Source: Streptomyces griseus subsp. griseus (GTDB taxonomy: Bacteria; Actinomycetota; Actinomycetes; Streptomycetales; Streptomycetaceae). Taken from it: a stretch of 64,000 nucleotides of DNA. The notes below the pieces were generated by a model, which was not told where the DNA came from, made no database searches, and saw nothing but the letters and a program-made list of their open reading frames with translations. The translations under genes and the position numbers were made by a program. The first letter of the stretch is position 1; each line of letters opens with the position of its first letter. Positions 16,651 through 25,111 of this stretch are shown here, piece after piece. The stretch lies in the NCBI RefSeq assembly GCF_003610995.1, contig NZ_CP032543.1, positions 1,116,001-1,180,000 on the forward strand. The letters are read 5' to 3'.

Positions 16651-17298
16651 ATGAGCACCCTCCGCTTCCGCCGCACCGCCGTCGCCGTGGCCACCGCAGC
16701 CGTGCTGCCGCTGGCCCTGACCGCCTGCTCCTCGGACGACTCCTCCAAGGACTCGGCGGCGGGCTCCACCCCGAGTGCGGCCGCCTCGAAGAGCGCTTCG
16801 GCCGACGACTCCATGACCATGGACAAGCCGTTCGGCCCGGGCTGTGCGTCCGTGCCGGAGGACGGCGCGGGCTCGTTCGACGGCATGGCGAAGGACCCGG
16901 TCGCGACGGCCGCCTCGAACAACCCGGCGCTGTCGACACTGGTGGCCGCCGTGAAGCAGGCCGGCCTGGTCGACACGCTCAACAACGCCGAGAACATCAC
17001 GGTGTTCGCGCCCACCAACGACGCGTTCGCCAAGATCCCGAAGGCCGACCTGGACGCGCTGCTGGCGGACAAGGCCGAGCTCACCAAGGTCCTCACCTAC
17101 CACGTGGTGGGCGAGAAGCTGACGCCGAAGCAGCTGGAGAAGGGCTCCTTCGACACGCTGGAGAAGAGCAAGCTGACGACGGCCGGTTCGGGCACCGAGT
17201 ACACCGTGAACGACAGCTCGAAGGTCGTCTGCGGCAACGTCCAGACCGCCAACGCGACGGTGTACATCGTCGACTCGGTCCTGATGCCCCCGAAGTAA
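16651..17298 (+). CDS. FAS1 (fasciclin) domain lipoprotein, MPT70/MPT83-like
   Basis: A 215-aa exported lipoprotein. The signal peptide ends in a lipobox (LALTACSS), followed by a Ser/Ala-rich linker to about residue 60. One FAS1 domain follows, with ITVFAPTNDAFAKIP, LTYHVVGEKLTPKQLEKG and a final VYIVDSVLMPPK strand. FAS1 domains mediate adhesion or surface contacts. The M. tuberculosis counterparts MPT70 and MPT83 are the main SigK targets, which fits the SigK-type promoter upstream. The ATG follows AGGAG. Confidence 0.93.
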   Translation: MSTLRFRRTAVAVATAAVLPLALTACSSDDSSKDSAAGSTPSAAASKSASADDSMTMDKPFGPGCASVPEDGAGSFDGMAKDPVATAASNNPALSTLVAAVKQAGLVDTLNNAENITVFAPTNDAFAKIPKADLDALLADKAELTKVLTYHVVGEKLTPKQLEKGSFDTLEKSKLTTAGSGTEYTVNDSSKVVCGNVQTANATVYIVDSVLMPPK

Positions 17299-17315
17299 CC
17301 GCAGGGGTGTGACGC

Positions 17316-17353
17316 AGGGCGGTGGGCCACAGGGGATGGCGGCCCACCGCCCT
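17316..17353 (+). terminator. Hairpin terminator of the FAS1 gene
   Basis: Perfect 13-base arms 17316-17328 and 17341-17353, 18 bases after the lipoprotein stop. Confidence 0.75.
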
Positions 17354-17549
17354 TCGCTCTGCCCTGACCTCACGGCATGCTCCTCGGCGGGTGCTGCGAC
17401 ACCGGAGCCGCCCGCCCTCGCGGGACATCTGGGCAGGAGCGCCACCCGGGTACACATAAGGGGGAAATAAGAGCAGAATGGACATATGGGTGCCTGGCGC
17501 ACACTCCGTATGGCGTCGGGGCCCGCAGGACCGAAGGAGACGAGATCTC

Positions 17550-17999
17550 ATGAGCAACGTCTCAGACGCCAGGAGCCACGTCAGGGGTGACCTGTCAGGC
17601 CACCCCGACGCCTCCGAAATGCGCGCACGGTACGACAGGATGATGGGCGGCCGCGATGTGGCCCTGGTGGACGCGCCGGTGTTCCTCGTCGGCCTCTACT
17701 GCGCCGTCTCCCCGTGGGTGCTCCACTTCACGGCCAGCCAGCCCGCCCTGGTGACGCACAACCTCGTGATGGGTATCGCCATCGCCGTCCTGGCCCTGGG
17801 CTTCACCGTGATGCCCGAGCGGATGTACGGCCTGAGCTGGGCGATGTGCGCGATCGGTGCGTGGGTCATCGTGTCGACCTGGGTGGTCGGGAGCAGCCCG
17901 GACACCGGGATCGTGGTCAACAACATCATCGTCGGCGGACTGACGGTGCTGTTGGGCCTGGTCTGCGCCGGAGCCGCGATGAGAAGCCGCAACACGTGA
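17550..17999 (+). CDS. SPW-repeat membrane protein
   Basis: A 149-aa protein with a soluble N terminus (about 45 residues) and four hydrophobic helices. The SPW motif is seen in FLVGLYCAVSPWVLHF, and the second half-repeat carries a degenerate version (VIVSTWVVG). The function of this family is unknown. The ATG at 17550 is preceded by GAAGGAGAC, which decides against an upstream in-frame start at 17478. The 250-base region before it holds the FAS1 terminator and presumably this gene's promoter. Confidence 0.85.
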   Translation: MSNVSDARSHVRGDLSGHPDASEMRARYDRMMGGRDVALVDAPVFLVGLYCAVSPWVLHFTASQPALVTHNLVMGIAIAVLALGFTVMPERMYGLSWAMCAIGAWVIVSTWVVGSSPDTGIVVNNIIVGGLTVLLGLVCAGAAMRSRNT

Positions 18000-18017
18000 C
18001 GGCCCCCGCCGTTCTCA

Positions 18018-18043
18018 GCCCCTCCGGAGCTTGAGGAGCGGGG
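18018..18043. repeat. Streptomyces-type intergenic repeat (CCTCCGG-GC-TTGAGGAGC motif)
   Basis: A short imperfect dyad beginning GCCCCTCCGGAGCTTGAGGA in the 143-base gap between two convergent genes. From memory, close variants recur between genes throughout Streptomyces genomes, usually near 3' ends, probably as part of terminators. Confidence 0.5.
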
Positions 18044-18142
18044 TCAGGGGCAGCGTACCGGTCTCGGGAAGGGGACGGTGGGGGAAGAGGCCCGCCGCAG
18101 ACGACCCACCGCCCCGCCCCGCTGCTCCCGCGGCACCCCATG

Positions 18143-20983
18143 TCAGCCCACAGAGCTGTACGCCACAACCCCCCGCAACACCCCGTCAACCGCCTTCCGC
18201 GCATTACGCGCCACAGAGCTCGCCCCCGCACTCCCCTCCCGAGGAGCCGCCGCGGCCACCTGCCCCAGCACGTCGATCACCTGCTTGCACCACCGTACGA
18301 AGTCGCCCGCGGGCATCTCCGCCTCGCGCAGCACCTCGTCCAGCGTGCGGCCTGAGGCCCACATGTAGACCGCCCAGGCGAAGCCGAGATCGGGCTCGCG
18401 CTGCCCGACCCCTTCCGTCTGGTTGATCTTGAAGTCCTCCTCCAGCGCGTCCAGCCGCCCCCAGATCCGCACCATCTCGCCCATGGCGACCTTGGCGGGC
18501 CCGGACGGCAGTTTGGGCGCCACCGCGTCGTCCGCCTGCCGTGCCTCGTAGACCAGCGCCGAGACACAGGCAGCCAGTTCAGCGGGGTTGAGCCCTTCCC
18601 AGACCCCCTCCCGCAGACACTCGCTGGCGAGCAGGTCCAGCTCCCCGTACAGCCGGGCCAGCCGCCGCCCGTTCTCCGTGACCTCGTTACCCCGGAGGTA
18701 GTCCAGCTCGGTCAGGAGCGCGACGATCCGGTCGAAGGTCCGGGCGATCGTGTTCGTCCGACCCTCGATCCGCTGCTCCAGCTGCCGCGTGTCCCGCTGC
18801 AACCGGTGGTACCGCTCGGCCCACCGCGCATGGTCCTCGCGCTCGTCGCACCCGTGGCACGGGTGGGCGCGCAGCTCGGTCCGCAGCCGGGCGATCTCGC
18901 GGTCGTCGGCAGCCGGAGCCCGCCCCCTGCGGTGCCGGTCGGGCACGATGTGCCCGGCCTTCGTCCGCAGCGCGGAGGCCAGATCGCGCCGTGACTGCGG
19001 CGAGCGCGGGTTGAACGACTTCGGGACCCGCATCCGGTCCAGCGCCTCCACCGGCACCGGGAAGTCCATCGAGGCCAGCCGCTTGACCTGCCGCTCGGCG
19101 GTCAGCACCAGCGGTCGCGGCCCGTCGTGGTGGTCGAACCCGCGGTGCCCGTTGGCCCGCCCGGCGGGCAGACCGGGATCCAGCACCAGGGCCAGACCGG
19201 CGAACTTCCCGGTCGGTACGTGGATGACGTCGCCCGGCTTCAGCTTCTCCAGCGAGGAGGCCGCCGCCGCCCGCCGCTGCGCCGCGCCCTGCTTGGCGAG
19301 CTCCGTCTCCCGGTCCTTGAGGTCGCGGCGGAGCCGCGCGTACTCCTCGAAGTCGCCGAGGTGGCAGGTCATGCCCTCCTTGTAGCCCTCCAGCCCCTCC
19401 TCGTTGCGCTGCACCTGCCGCGAGATCCCGACGACGGACTTGTCCGCCTGGAACTGGGCGAACGAGGTCTCCAACAGCTCCCGCGACCTGTGCCGCCCGA
19501 ACTGCTGCACCAGGTTGACCGCCATGTTGTACGACGGGCGGAAGCTGGAGCGCAGTGGATACGTCCGCGTCCCCGCGAGCCCGGCCAGCGCCGTCGGGTC
19601 CATGCCGCGCTGCCACAGGACCACCGCGTGGCCCTCGACGTCGATGCCGCGCCGCCCGGCCCGGCCGGTGAGCTGGGTGTACTCGCCGGGGGTGATGTCG
19701 GCGTGCTGCTCACCGTTCCACTTGACGAGCTTCTCCAGGACCACGGAGCGCGCGGGCATGTTGATGCCGAGCGCCAGGGTCTCGGTGGCGAAGACGGCCT
19801 TGACCAGCCCTCGTACGAACAGCTCCTCGACGACCTCCTTGAAGGTCGGCAGCATGCCCGCGTGGTGCGCGGCGATGCCCCGCTCCAGCCCTTCGAGCCA
19901 CTCGTAGTACCCCAGGACGTGCAGGTCCTCGCCGGGGATGGAGGCCGTCCGCTCCTCGACGATCTCGCGCACCAGGCGGCGCTTGTCCTCGTCGTTGAGC
20001 CGGAGCCCCGCGTACATGCACTGCTGGACGGCGGCCTCGCAGCCGGCCCGGCTGAAGATGAAGGTGATGGCCGGGAGCAGCCCCTCGTTGTCCAGCCGCT
20101 CGATGACCTCGGGCCGTCCGGGCGTCCAGATCCGGCTGCGCTGGCGCCGCTCGCGCTCGCGGTCGGCCTCGCGGACCATCTTGCCCCGGCGGCGGTCGCG
20201 GGGGTTGTAGCCGTTCTGGTTCTCCGTACGGGCGAGCCGGACCAGGTCCGGGTTGACCTCGCGGCGTCCGGCGCCCCGGCCGCCGTGGTCGGTGGCCTCC
20301 TCGAAGAGGTCGTACATCTTGCGTCCGGCCATGACGTGCTGCCAGAGCGGCACGGGCCGGTGCTCGGAGACGATCACCTCGGTGGAGCCGCGCACGGTGT
20401 CCAGCCAGTCGCCGAACTCCTCGGCGTTGGACACGGTCGCCGACAGGGACACCAGAGTCACCGACTCCGGCAGGTGGATGATCACTTCCTCCCACACCGC
20501 GCCCCGGAAGCGGTCGGAGAGGTAGTGCACCTCGTCCATGACCACATAGCCGAGGCCGGAGAGCGACTGCGACCCCGCGTACAGCATGTTCCGCAGGACC
20601 TCGGTGGTCATCACGACCACCGGCGCCTCGGAGTTGACACTGTTGTCGCCGGTCAGCAGGCCGACCTTGTCCGCGCCGTACCGCTTGACCAGATCGGCGA
20701 ACTTCTGGTTGGAGAGCGCCTTGATCGGCGTGGTGTAGAAGCACTTGCGGCCCTGCTCCAGGGCCAGGTGCACGGCGAACTCGCCGACGATCGTCTTGCC
20801 CGACCCCGTCGGGGCCGCGACCAGCACCCCCTTGCCCGCCTCAAGGGCCTGGCACGCCTCGATCTGGAACGGGTCCAGTCCGAACTCGTACATCTCCCGG
20901 AAGGGCCCGAGTGCCGTCGCCATCTCGGCCGCACGGGCGCGGGATGCCTGGTATCGCTCAGCTGGTGAGAGGTCCTCTGTCAT
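18143..20983 (-). CDS. helY: DEAD/DEAH-box helicase, HelY/Ski2-like
   Basis: Superfamily 2 RNA/DNA helicase of 946 aa. Walker A APTGSGKT lies at residues 57-64. DEVH box (MDEVHYLSD), motif III SATVSN, and motif VI QLTGRAGRRG follow. The C-terminal half is helical, as in Mtr4/Ski2 relatives. I chose the ATG at 20983 (MTEDLSPAERY), as in homologues; an upstream GTG at 21007 is possible. The order helicase-tatC-tatA-pafC-pafB is shared with M. tuberculosis helY. The substrate is unproven; RNA turnover is likely. Confidence 0.9.
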   Translation of the reverse strand: MTEDLSPAERYQASRARAAEMATALGPFREMYEFGLDPFQIEACQALEAGKGVLVAAPTGSGKTIVGEFAVHLALEQGRKCFYTTPIKALSNQKFADLVKRYGADKVGLLTGDNSVNSEAPVVVMTTEVLRNMLYAGSQSLSGLGYVVMDEVHYLSDRFRGAVWEEVIIHLPESVTLVSLSATVSNAEEFGDWLDTVRGSTEVIVSEHRPVPLWQHVMAGRKMYDLFEEATDHGGRGAGRREVNPDLVRLARTENQNGYNPRDRRRGKMVREADRERERRQRSRIWTPGRPEVIERLDNEGLLPAITFIFSRAGCEAAVQQCMYAGLRLNDEDKRRLVREIVEERTASIPGEDLHVLGYYEWLEGLERGIAAHHAGMLPTFKEVVEELFVRGLVKAVFATETLALGINMPARSVVLEKLVKWNGEQHADITPGEYTQLTGRAGRRGIDVEGHAVVLWQRGMDPTALAGLAGTRTYPLRSSFRPSYNMAVNLVQQFGRHRSRELLETSFAQFQADKSVVGISRQVQRNEEGLEGYKEGMTCHLGDFEEYARLRRDLKDRETELAKQGAAQRRAAAASSLEKLKPGDVIHVPTGKFAGLALVLDPGLPAGRANGHRGFDHHDGPRPLVLTAERQVKRLASMDFPVPVEALDRMRVPKSFNPRSPQSRRDLASALRTKAGHIVPDRHRRGRAPAADDREIARLRTELRAHPCHGCDEREDHARWAERYHRLQRDTRQLEQRIEGRTNTIARTFDRIVALLTELDYLRGNEVTENGRRLARLYGELDLLASECLREGVWEGLNPAELAACVSALVYEARQADDAVAPKLPSGPAKVAMGEMVRIWGRLDALEEDFKINQTEGVGQREPDLGFAWAVYMWASGRTLDEVLREAEMPAGDFVRWCKQVIDVLGQVAAAAPREGSAGASSVARNARKAVDGVLRGVVAYSSVG

Positions 20984-21028
20984 CTTGCGTACGAGCCTAC
21001 CCGTCACCCCTGACAGTCAGCCGGATCT

Positions 21029-21937
21029 TTAAATCCCCTCGGCCTTCCGCCCTGCCAGCACCCGTACGGCACCGGGCACGCAGGTCGCCGTGAGCGGCAG
21101 CGCGCCCAGCGGTTCACCGTCCGCGTACGCCGTGACACCGGCCGCCGCCAGCTCGATCGAGGAGACCCGGTGCACGGAGACGGCGGGGTGGCTCAGATGG
21201 GTGCCCTGGTAGACCTTCGGAAACACCCTGAGGAGGGTGGCGCGGGAGCACTTCCCCACCACGGTCACGTCGAAGAGGCCGTCGTCCATCTCCGCCCCGG
21301 CACAGATCCGCATGCCTCCGCCGTACGTGGTGCCGTTGCCGACCGCGATGAGCGTGGCCTCGATCTCGCGGGCCTCTCCCCCGTCCAGCCGGATCCGGTA
21401 CGGGATCGGGGCGAAGGCGGCCAGCTCCGCGAGGATGGCGAGGTCGTATGTGAACCGGCCGCCGACGAAGCGCATCCGGTTGCCCCGGTCGTTGACCCGG
21501 GAGTCGAAGCCGGAGGCGAGGACGGAGCCGAACCAGCGCTCCCCGACGCGTCCGAGGTCGATGTCCCGGTGGCCGCTCTCCTTGAGCGCCCGGGCCGCCA
21601 GCGCTCCGGCGGCGGCCGGGTCGCGGATCGGCAGGCCCAGCGCGCGGGCGAAGTCGTTGCCGGTGCCGACGGCGACGACGCCCAGCGGCGTACTCGTCCC
21701 CGCGACGGCTTGGAGGGCGAGGGACATCAGCCCGTCCCCGCCCACGGCTATCAGCGCCCCGGTCCCCGCCGCCACGGCCTCGCGGGCCCGGCGCAGGGCG
21801 TCGTCCGCGTCCTCGCCGAGGACCGTACGGACGGAGAATCCCGCGTCCCGCATCGCGGAAGCGGCCGGCTGCGCGGCGCGCGCGCCCCGGCCGCGTCCTG
21901 CGGTGGGATTGACGAAGAGGGTGATCTCGCTGGTCAC
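21029..21937 (-). CDS. Diacylglycerol kinase-family lipid kinase
   Basis: A 302-aa cytoplasmic enzyme of the DagK/YegS/sphingosine kinase fold. NPTAGRGRG at the N terminus, the nucleotide motif VGGDGLMSLAL and GTGNDFARALG are intact. It probably phosphorylates diacylglycerol or a related lipid and so feeds phosphatidic acid back into phospholipid synthesis. GTG start. It sits between tatC and the helicase on the same strand, with 20-45 base gaps. Confidence 0.9.
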   Translation of the reverse strand: MTSEITLFVNPTAGRGRGARAAQPAASAMRDAGFSVRTVLGEDADDALRRAREAVAAGTGALIAVGGDGLMSLALQAVAGTSTPLGVVAVGTGNDFARALGLPIRDPAAAGALAARALKESGHRDIDLGRVGERWFGSVLASGFDSRVNDRGNRMRFVGGRFTYDLAILAELAAFAPIPYRIRLDGGEAREIEATLIAVGNGTTYGGGMRICAGAEMDDGLFDVTVVGKCSRATLLRVFPKVYQGTHLSHPAVSVHRVSSIELAAAGVTAYADGEPLGALPLTATCVPGAVRVLAGRKAEGI

Positions 21938-21956
21938 CCTTCGGGACCCTACAAGG

Positions 21957-22922
21957 TCAGGTGATGTCGTCGTAACCGTTGAGCCGGTGCGAACGGGAGC
22001 CGTCCGACTCGCCCGAAGCCTGCTCCGGCAGCGCCCTGCGCGGGGCCGCCACGGGCTCGATCCCGCCGACCGGCTCGGGGGTCAGATCCAGCTCGGAGGC
22101 CTCGTCGTCGCTGAGCTCGGCGTCGGGGCTGTTGCGCTTGCGGCGCTTGTCGTTCAGCAGGGAGAAGCCCACGGCGATGAAGTAGAGGAGCGAGAGAGGG
22201 CCGGCCAGCAGGAGCATCGAGATGGGCTCGCCGCCGGGGGTGGCGAAGGCGGCGAAGATGGTCAGGCCGACGATCATCCCGCGCCACCAGCGCAACATGC
22301 GGGAACCGGAGAGGACTCCGGTCATGTTGAGGGCGACGAGCAGCAGCGGCAGCTCGAAAGCGAGACCGAAAACGATCACCATGCGGGTGATCAGGTCGAG
22401 GAAGTCGTCGAGCGGCAGCAGGTTCGTCACGTTGGCGGGGGTGAAGCCGAGCATGATCTCGGCCGTCTGCGGCAGGATCGCGTACGCGAGGTAGGCACCG
22501 GCAGCGAACAGCGGGACGCCTGCCGCTACGAAGCCCAGGGAGTACCGCTTCTCCTTCTGGTGGAGCCCGGGGGCGACGAAAGCCCAGAGCTGGTACAGCC
22601 AGACAGGCGTGGCGAGGAGGACACCCGACATCAGGGAGACCTTCAGCGCGATGGTGAAAGGCGACAGCAGGCCGTTGGTGGTCATCTCCGCGCAGGGGCG
22701 GCCGTTGACCATCGTGTCCATGCCGTTCTTGCAGCCGACCGAGTCGAGGATCGGCTTCATCAGGAACTCGAAGATCTCCTTGTGGAAGAAGGCGGCTCCG
22801 ATGAAGGCGATCACGATCGCCAGCACGGCCTTCAGCAGCCGGTTACGCAGCTCACGCAGGTGATCGAGGAGAGGCATCCGCCCCTCGTCGTCCTTCTCCT
22901 GCTTGCGGGCAGACTTGAGCAA
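21957..22922 (-). CDS. tatC: Twin-arginine translocase subunit TatC
   Basis: Six-helix core of the Tat export channel, which recognises twin-arginine signal peptides. It is 321 aa. MPLLDHLRELRNRLLKAVLA near the N terminus is the conserved cytoplasmic TatC motif, and the FGLAFELPLLLVAL helix is typical. A charged C-terminal tail of about 70 residues is common in actinobacteria. The TTG start at 22922 (LKSARKQEKD) is supported by homologues. tatA lies directly upstream with a 49-base gap. Confidence 0.95.
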   Translation of the reverse strand: MLKSARKQEKDDEGRMPLLDHLRELRNRLLKAVLAIVIAFIGAAFFHKEIFEFLMKPILDSVGCKNGMDTMVNGRPCAEMTTNGLLSPFTIALKVSLMSGVLLATPVWLYQLWAFVAPGLHQKEKRYSLGFVAAGVPLFAAGAYLAYAILPQTAEIMLGFTPANVTNLLPLDDFLDLITRMVIVFGLAFELPLLLVALNMTGVLSGSRMLRWWRGMIVGLTIFAAFATPGGEPISMLLLAGPLSLLYFIAVGFSLLNDKRRKRNSPDAELSDDEASELDLTPEPVGGIEPVAAPRRALPEQASGESDGSRSHRLNGYDDIT

Positions 22923-22971
22923 CCCACTTCCCTCGTCTCGTGCGGCGGCTGTCGGCGGAGCGCGTCAGCGG

Positions 22972-23268
22972 TCAGCTCTGGGTGGTGGGGTTGGTCTCGT
23001 TGACCGGGCGGGAGCTGGTGACGTCCCCCGGAGAGGCCTGGATGGTGCGCGCGGTGGTGGGCTGCGGGGGGGCCGGGTCCGCCACGGTCTCCGTCGTCGG
23101 CGTGGCGGTCGCCGCGTCGTCCTTCTTCATCGCCTTGGCCTCGCTCTTGAGGATGCGGGCCGACTTGCCGAGCGAACGCGCCATGTCGGGAAGCTTCTTG
23201 GCACCGAAGAGCAGCAGGATGACGGCGATGATCAGAACGATCTCGAGGGGCTTCAGATTGCCGATCAT
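22972..23268 (-). CDS. tatA: Sec-independent translocase subunit TatA
   Basis: A 98-aa single-span protein that oligomerises around TatC. The N-terminal helix [20 protein letters not shown] with the FG hinge and the amphipathic [20 protein letters not shown] are diagnostic. The tail is Thr/Pro-rich. The ATG at 23268 follows AAGGAAG; an in-frame ATG six codons upstream is unlikely. Confidence 0.93.
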   Translation of the reverse strand: MIGNLKPLEIVLIIAVILLLFGAKKLPDMARSLGKSARILKSEAKAMKKDDAATATPTTETVADPAPPQPTTARTIQASPGDVTSSRPVNETNPTTQS

Positions 23269-23485
23269 GTGCGACTTCCTTCTCACTGAGGCGGCTGGAG
23301 GATGGGCTCGCTACCCGTTCGACCGGGCATGCGTCCGATCGTTGCGCTTGGCAGCGATCGTAACCCGCAGGGGTGAACGCGAGGCAATGCCCGTGCGTAC
23401 TGCGGCTTGCGGCCCGCACCTCCCTGCCGGGGCCGTCCCCTGCAGCGTACCCCTCGGTGCCGTCGAACATCAGGCCGCAGACCCG

Positions 23486-23683
23486 TTATCGCAGGCTGTC
23501 GCCGGTGGCCGCGAGACGGATGGCGGCCCGTTCGAGGTCCTCCGACGCCTGGTTGATCCGCTCGGTGGTGGTGGTGACCTGTCGGCCGAGGCGCTGCGCC
23601 TCGACGAAGACCTTGATGGCGAGGACGCCGAGGACGGCGACCCCCAGGAATCCCAGGGCGATGGCGAGCATGGGCCAGAACAT
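23486..23683 (-). CDS. Small single-span membrane protein of unknown function
   Basis: A 65-aa protein: one N-terminal helix (MLAIALGFLGVAVLGVLAIK), then a charged helical, probably coiled-coil segment (TTTERINQASEDLERAAIRL). The same kind of gene sits between tatA and pafC in other Streptomyces as far as I recall. Because of its size and place it may be a Tat- or cell-envelope-associated factor, but there is no direct evidence. Confidence 0.7.
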   Translation of the reverse strand: MFWPMLAIALGFLGVAVLGVLAIKVFVEAQRLGRQVTTTTERINQASEDLERAAIRLAATGDSLR

Positions 23684-23714
23684 GCGGCGGTGCCTCTTCC
23701 TACGGGCGCGGGGA

Positions 23715-24122
23715 CTACGGGATGGCGTGCAGGCGCAGGGTCCGTACGCCGCCGCCGGTGAGCAGTTCGATGATGCGCTCCCCGGCGGGCTTGCGGACCT
23801 GCGCGGCGCACCCCGGGCAGGTGAAGGTGTAGAAGGTCGTACGGCGGCTGGCGCCGATCGCCAGCCGCAGCGCACCCGCCGCCAGCTCGAAGCGCCCACG
23901 GCAGTCGGGGCAGGCGGCTCTGAACCGCACGGCGGCGGCCACGGGGACCGGGACCGGGACCGGCCCGGTACGGGCGGTGGCCACGCCGGTGGATGTGGCG
24001 GCCGGTCCGCCACGGCTGTCGGTCATCGCGGCCGGTCCGGTGCGGCCGTTGGCCATCGCGGCCGGTTCCGTGCGGGTGGCGGTTCCGGCCGGGGTGACGG
24101 GCATGAGGTACGTCGGGTGCAT
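23715..24122 (-). CDS. Small protein with two CxxC motifs (zinc-ribbon-like), unknown function
   Basis: A 135-aa protein. Residues 1-65 are a low-complexity Ala/Thr/Gly/Pro-rich arm. The C-terminal half has CPDC and CPGC about 35 residues apart, an arrangement that fits a zinc ribbon. The N-terminal start is uncertain because the arm is not conserved-looking. It lies 23 bases from the pafC stop, in the same direction, so cotranscription with pafBC is possible. Confidence 0.65.
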   Translation of the reverse strand: MHPTYLMPVTPAGTATRTEPAAMANGRTGPAAMTDSRGGPAATSTGVATARTGPVPVPVPVAAAVRFRAACPDCRGRFELAAGALRLAIGASRRTTFYTFTCPGCAAQVRKPAGERIIELLTGGGVRTLRLHAIP

Positions 24123-24145
24123 CTCGTTCTCCGCTCCGGGCCCGG

Positions 24146-25099
24146 TCAGACCGTGTCGTAGGCGGCGAGCGCCTCACGGGCCGCCGTCCGGGCGCTCTCG
24201 GCGAGCTCCGGCGGGGAGACGATGCGGCCCTCACCGCCGAGGCGCAGGGCGAGACGGCGCAGCGACGCCGGGTCGGGAGTGCGCAGGGTGATGCGCAGGC
24301 CGCCGTCGGGGAGTTCCTCGGCGGAATCGTGCGGGTAGTACTCGGCGACCCAGCGGCCGCCGGTGCCGACCTCGATGACGACCTCGGGGTCCTCTGCCGC
24401 GGGCTGGACCAGCCCTTCGGAGAGGTCCCGCAGCTCCAGCTCCGGCGGGGCTGCGGGGGCGTCGAGGAGGCGGATCTCGGCGACCCGGTCCAGCCGGAAG
24501 GTCCGGCGGGCCTCGGAGAGCCGGCACCAGCCCTCCATATAGGTGTGGCCGACGGCGAAGAGCCGGATGGGGTCGACCTCGCGCTCGGTGAGTTCGTCGC
24601 GCGCGGGCGAGTAGTAGCGCAGCCAGAGGCGTCGGCGCTCGGAGATGGCCCGGTCGACGTCGGCGAAGACACCGCCCTCCGCCTCGAAGGTCACCGAGAG
24701 CCGGGAGCTGGCCGCGCCGGACTCCCCCGCCGCCGTCTCCAGCTTGGCCGTGGCCCGGAGCAGGGCCTCCCGGTCGCTCTCGCGCAGTCCGGGCAGGGTC
24801 GCCACCGCGCGGGCGGCGACGAGGAGGGCGGTGGCCTCGTCGGCAGCGAGCCGGAGCGGTTCGGCGACGTCGTCCGGGTTGTGCCACCAGATCCGGTCGC
24901 CGTCGGTGTCGATGTCGAGGAGGTCGCCGCCCCGGAAGCTGGTCCCGCACATGGGGAGCACGTCGAGGTCCGAGATCAGCTCGTCCTCGGTGATCCCGAA
25001 GGCCCGGGCCACGTCCTGGACGTGGGCGCCGGGGCGCTCGCGGAGGTACGTCACCAGGGAGAGCATCCGGCGGGTCTGGTCGATCGCGTTCGTGGCCAT
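24146..25099 (-). CDS. pafC: WYL-domain transcriptional regulator PafC
   Basis: A 317-aa partner of PafB. It has an N-terminal winged-helix domain (MLSLVTYLRERPGAHVQDVA), a WYL domain around RRLWLRYYSPARDE and GHTYMEGWCRLSEARRTF, and a C-terminal WCX extension. In mycobacteria PafBC is a heterodimeric activator of the RecA/LexA-independent DNA damage response. It lies 12 bases downstream of pafB, in the same operon. Confidence 0.93.
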   Translation of the reverse strand: MATNAIDQTRRMLSLVTYLRERPGAHVQDVARAFGITEDELISDLDVLPMCGTSFRGGDLLDIDTDGDRIWWHNPDDVAEPLRLAADEATALLVAARAVATLPGLRESDREALLRATAKLETAAGESGAASSRLSVTFEAEGGVFADVDRAISERRRLWLRYYSPARDELTEREVDPIRLFAVGHTYMEGWCRLSEARRTFRLDRVAEIRLLDAPAAPPELELRDLSEGLVQPAAEDPEVVIEVGTGGRWVAEYYPHDSAEELPDGGLRITLRTPDPASLRRLALRLGGEGRIVSPPELAESARTAAREALAAYDTV

Positions 25100-25111
25100 C
25101 GTCTCGGTCCC

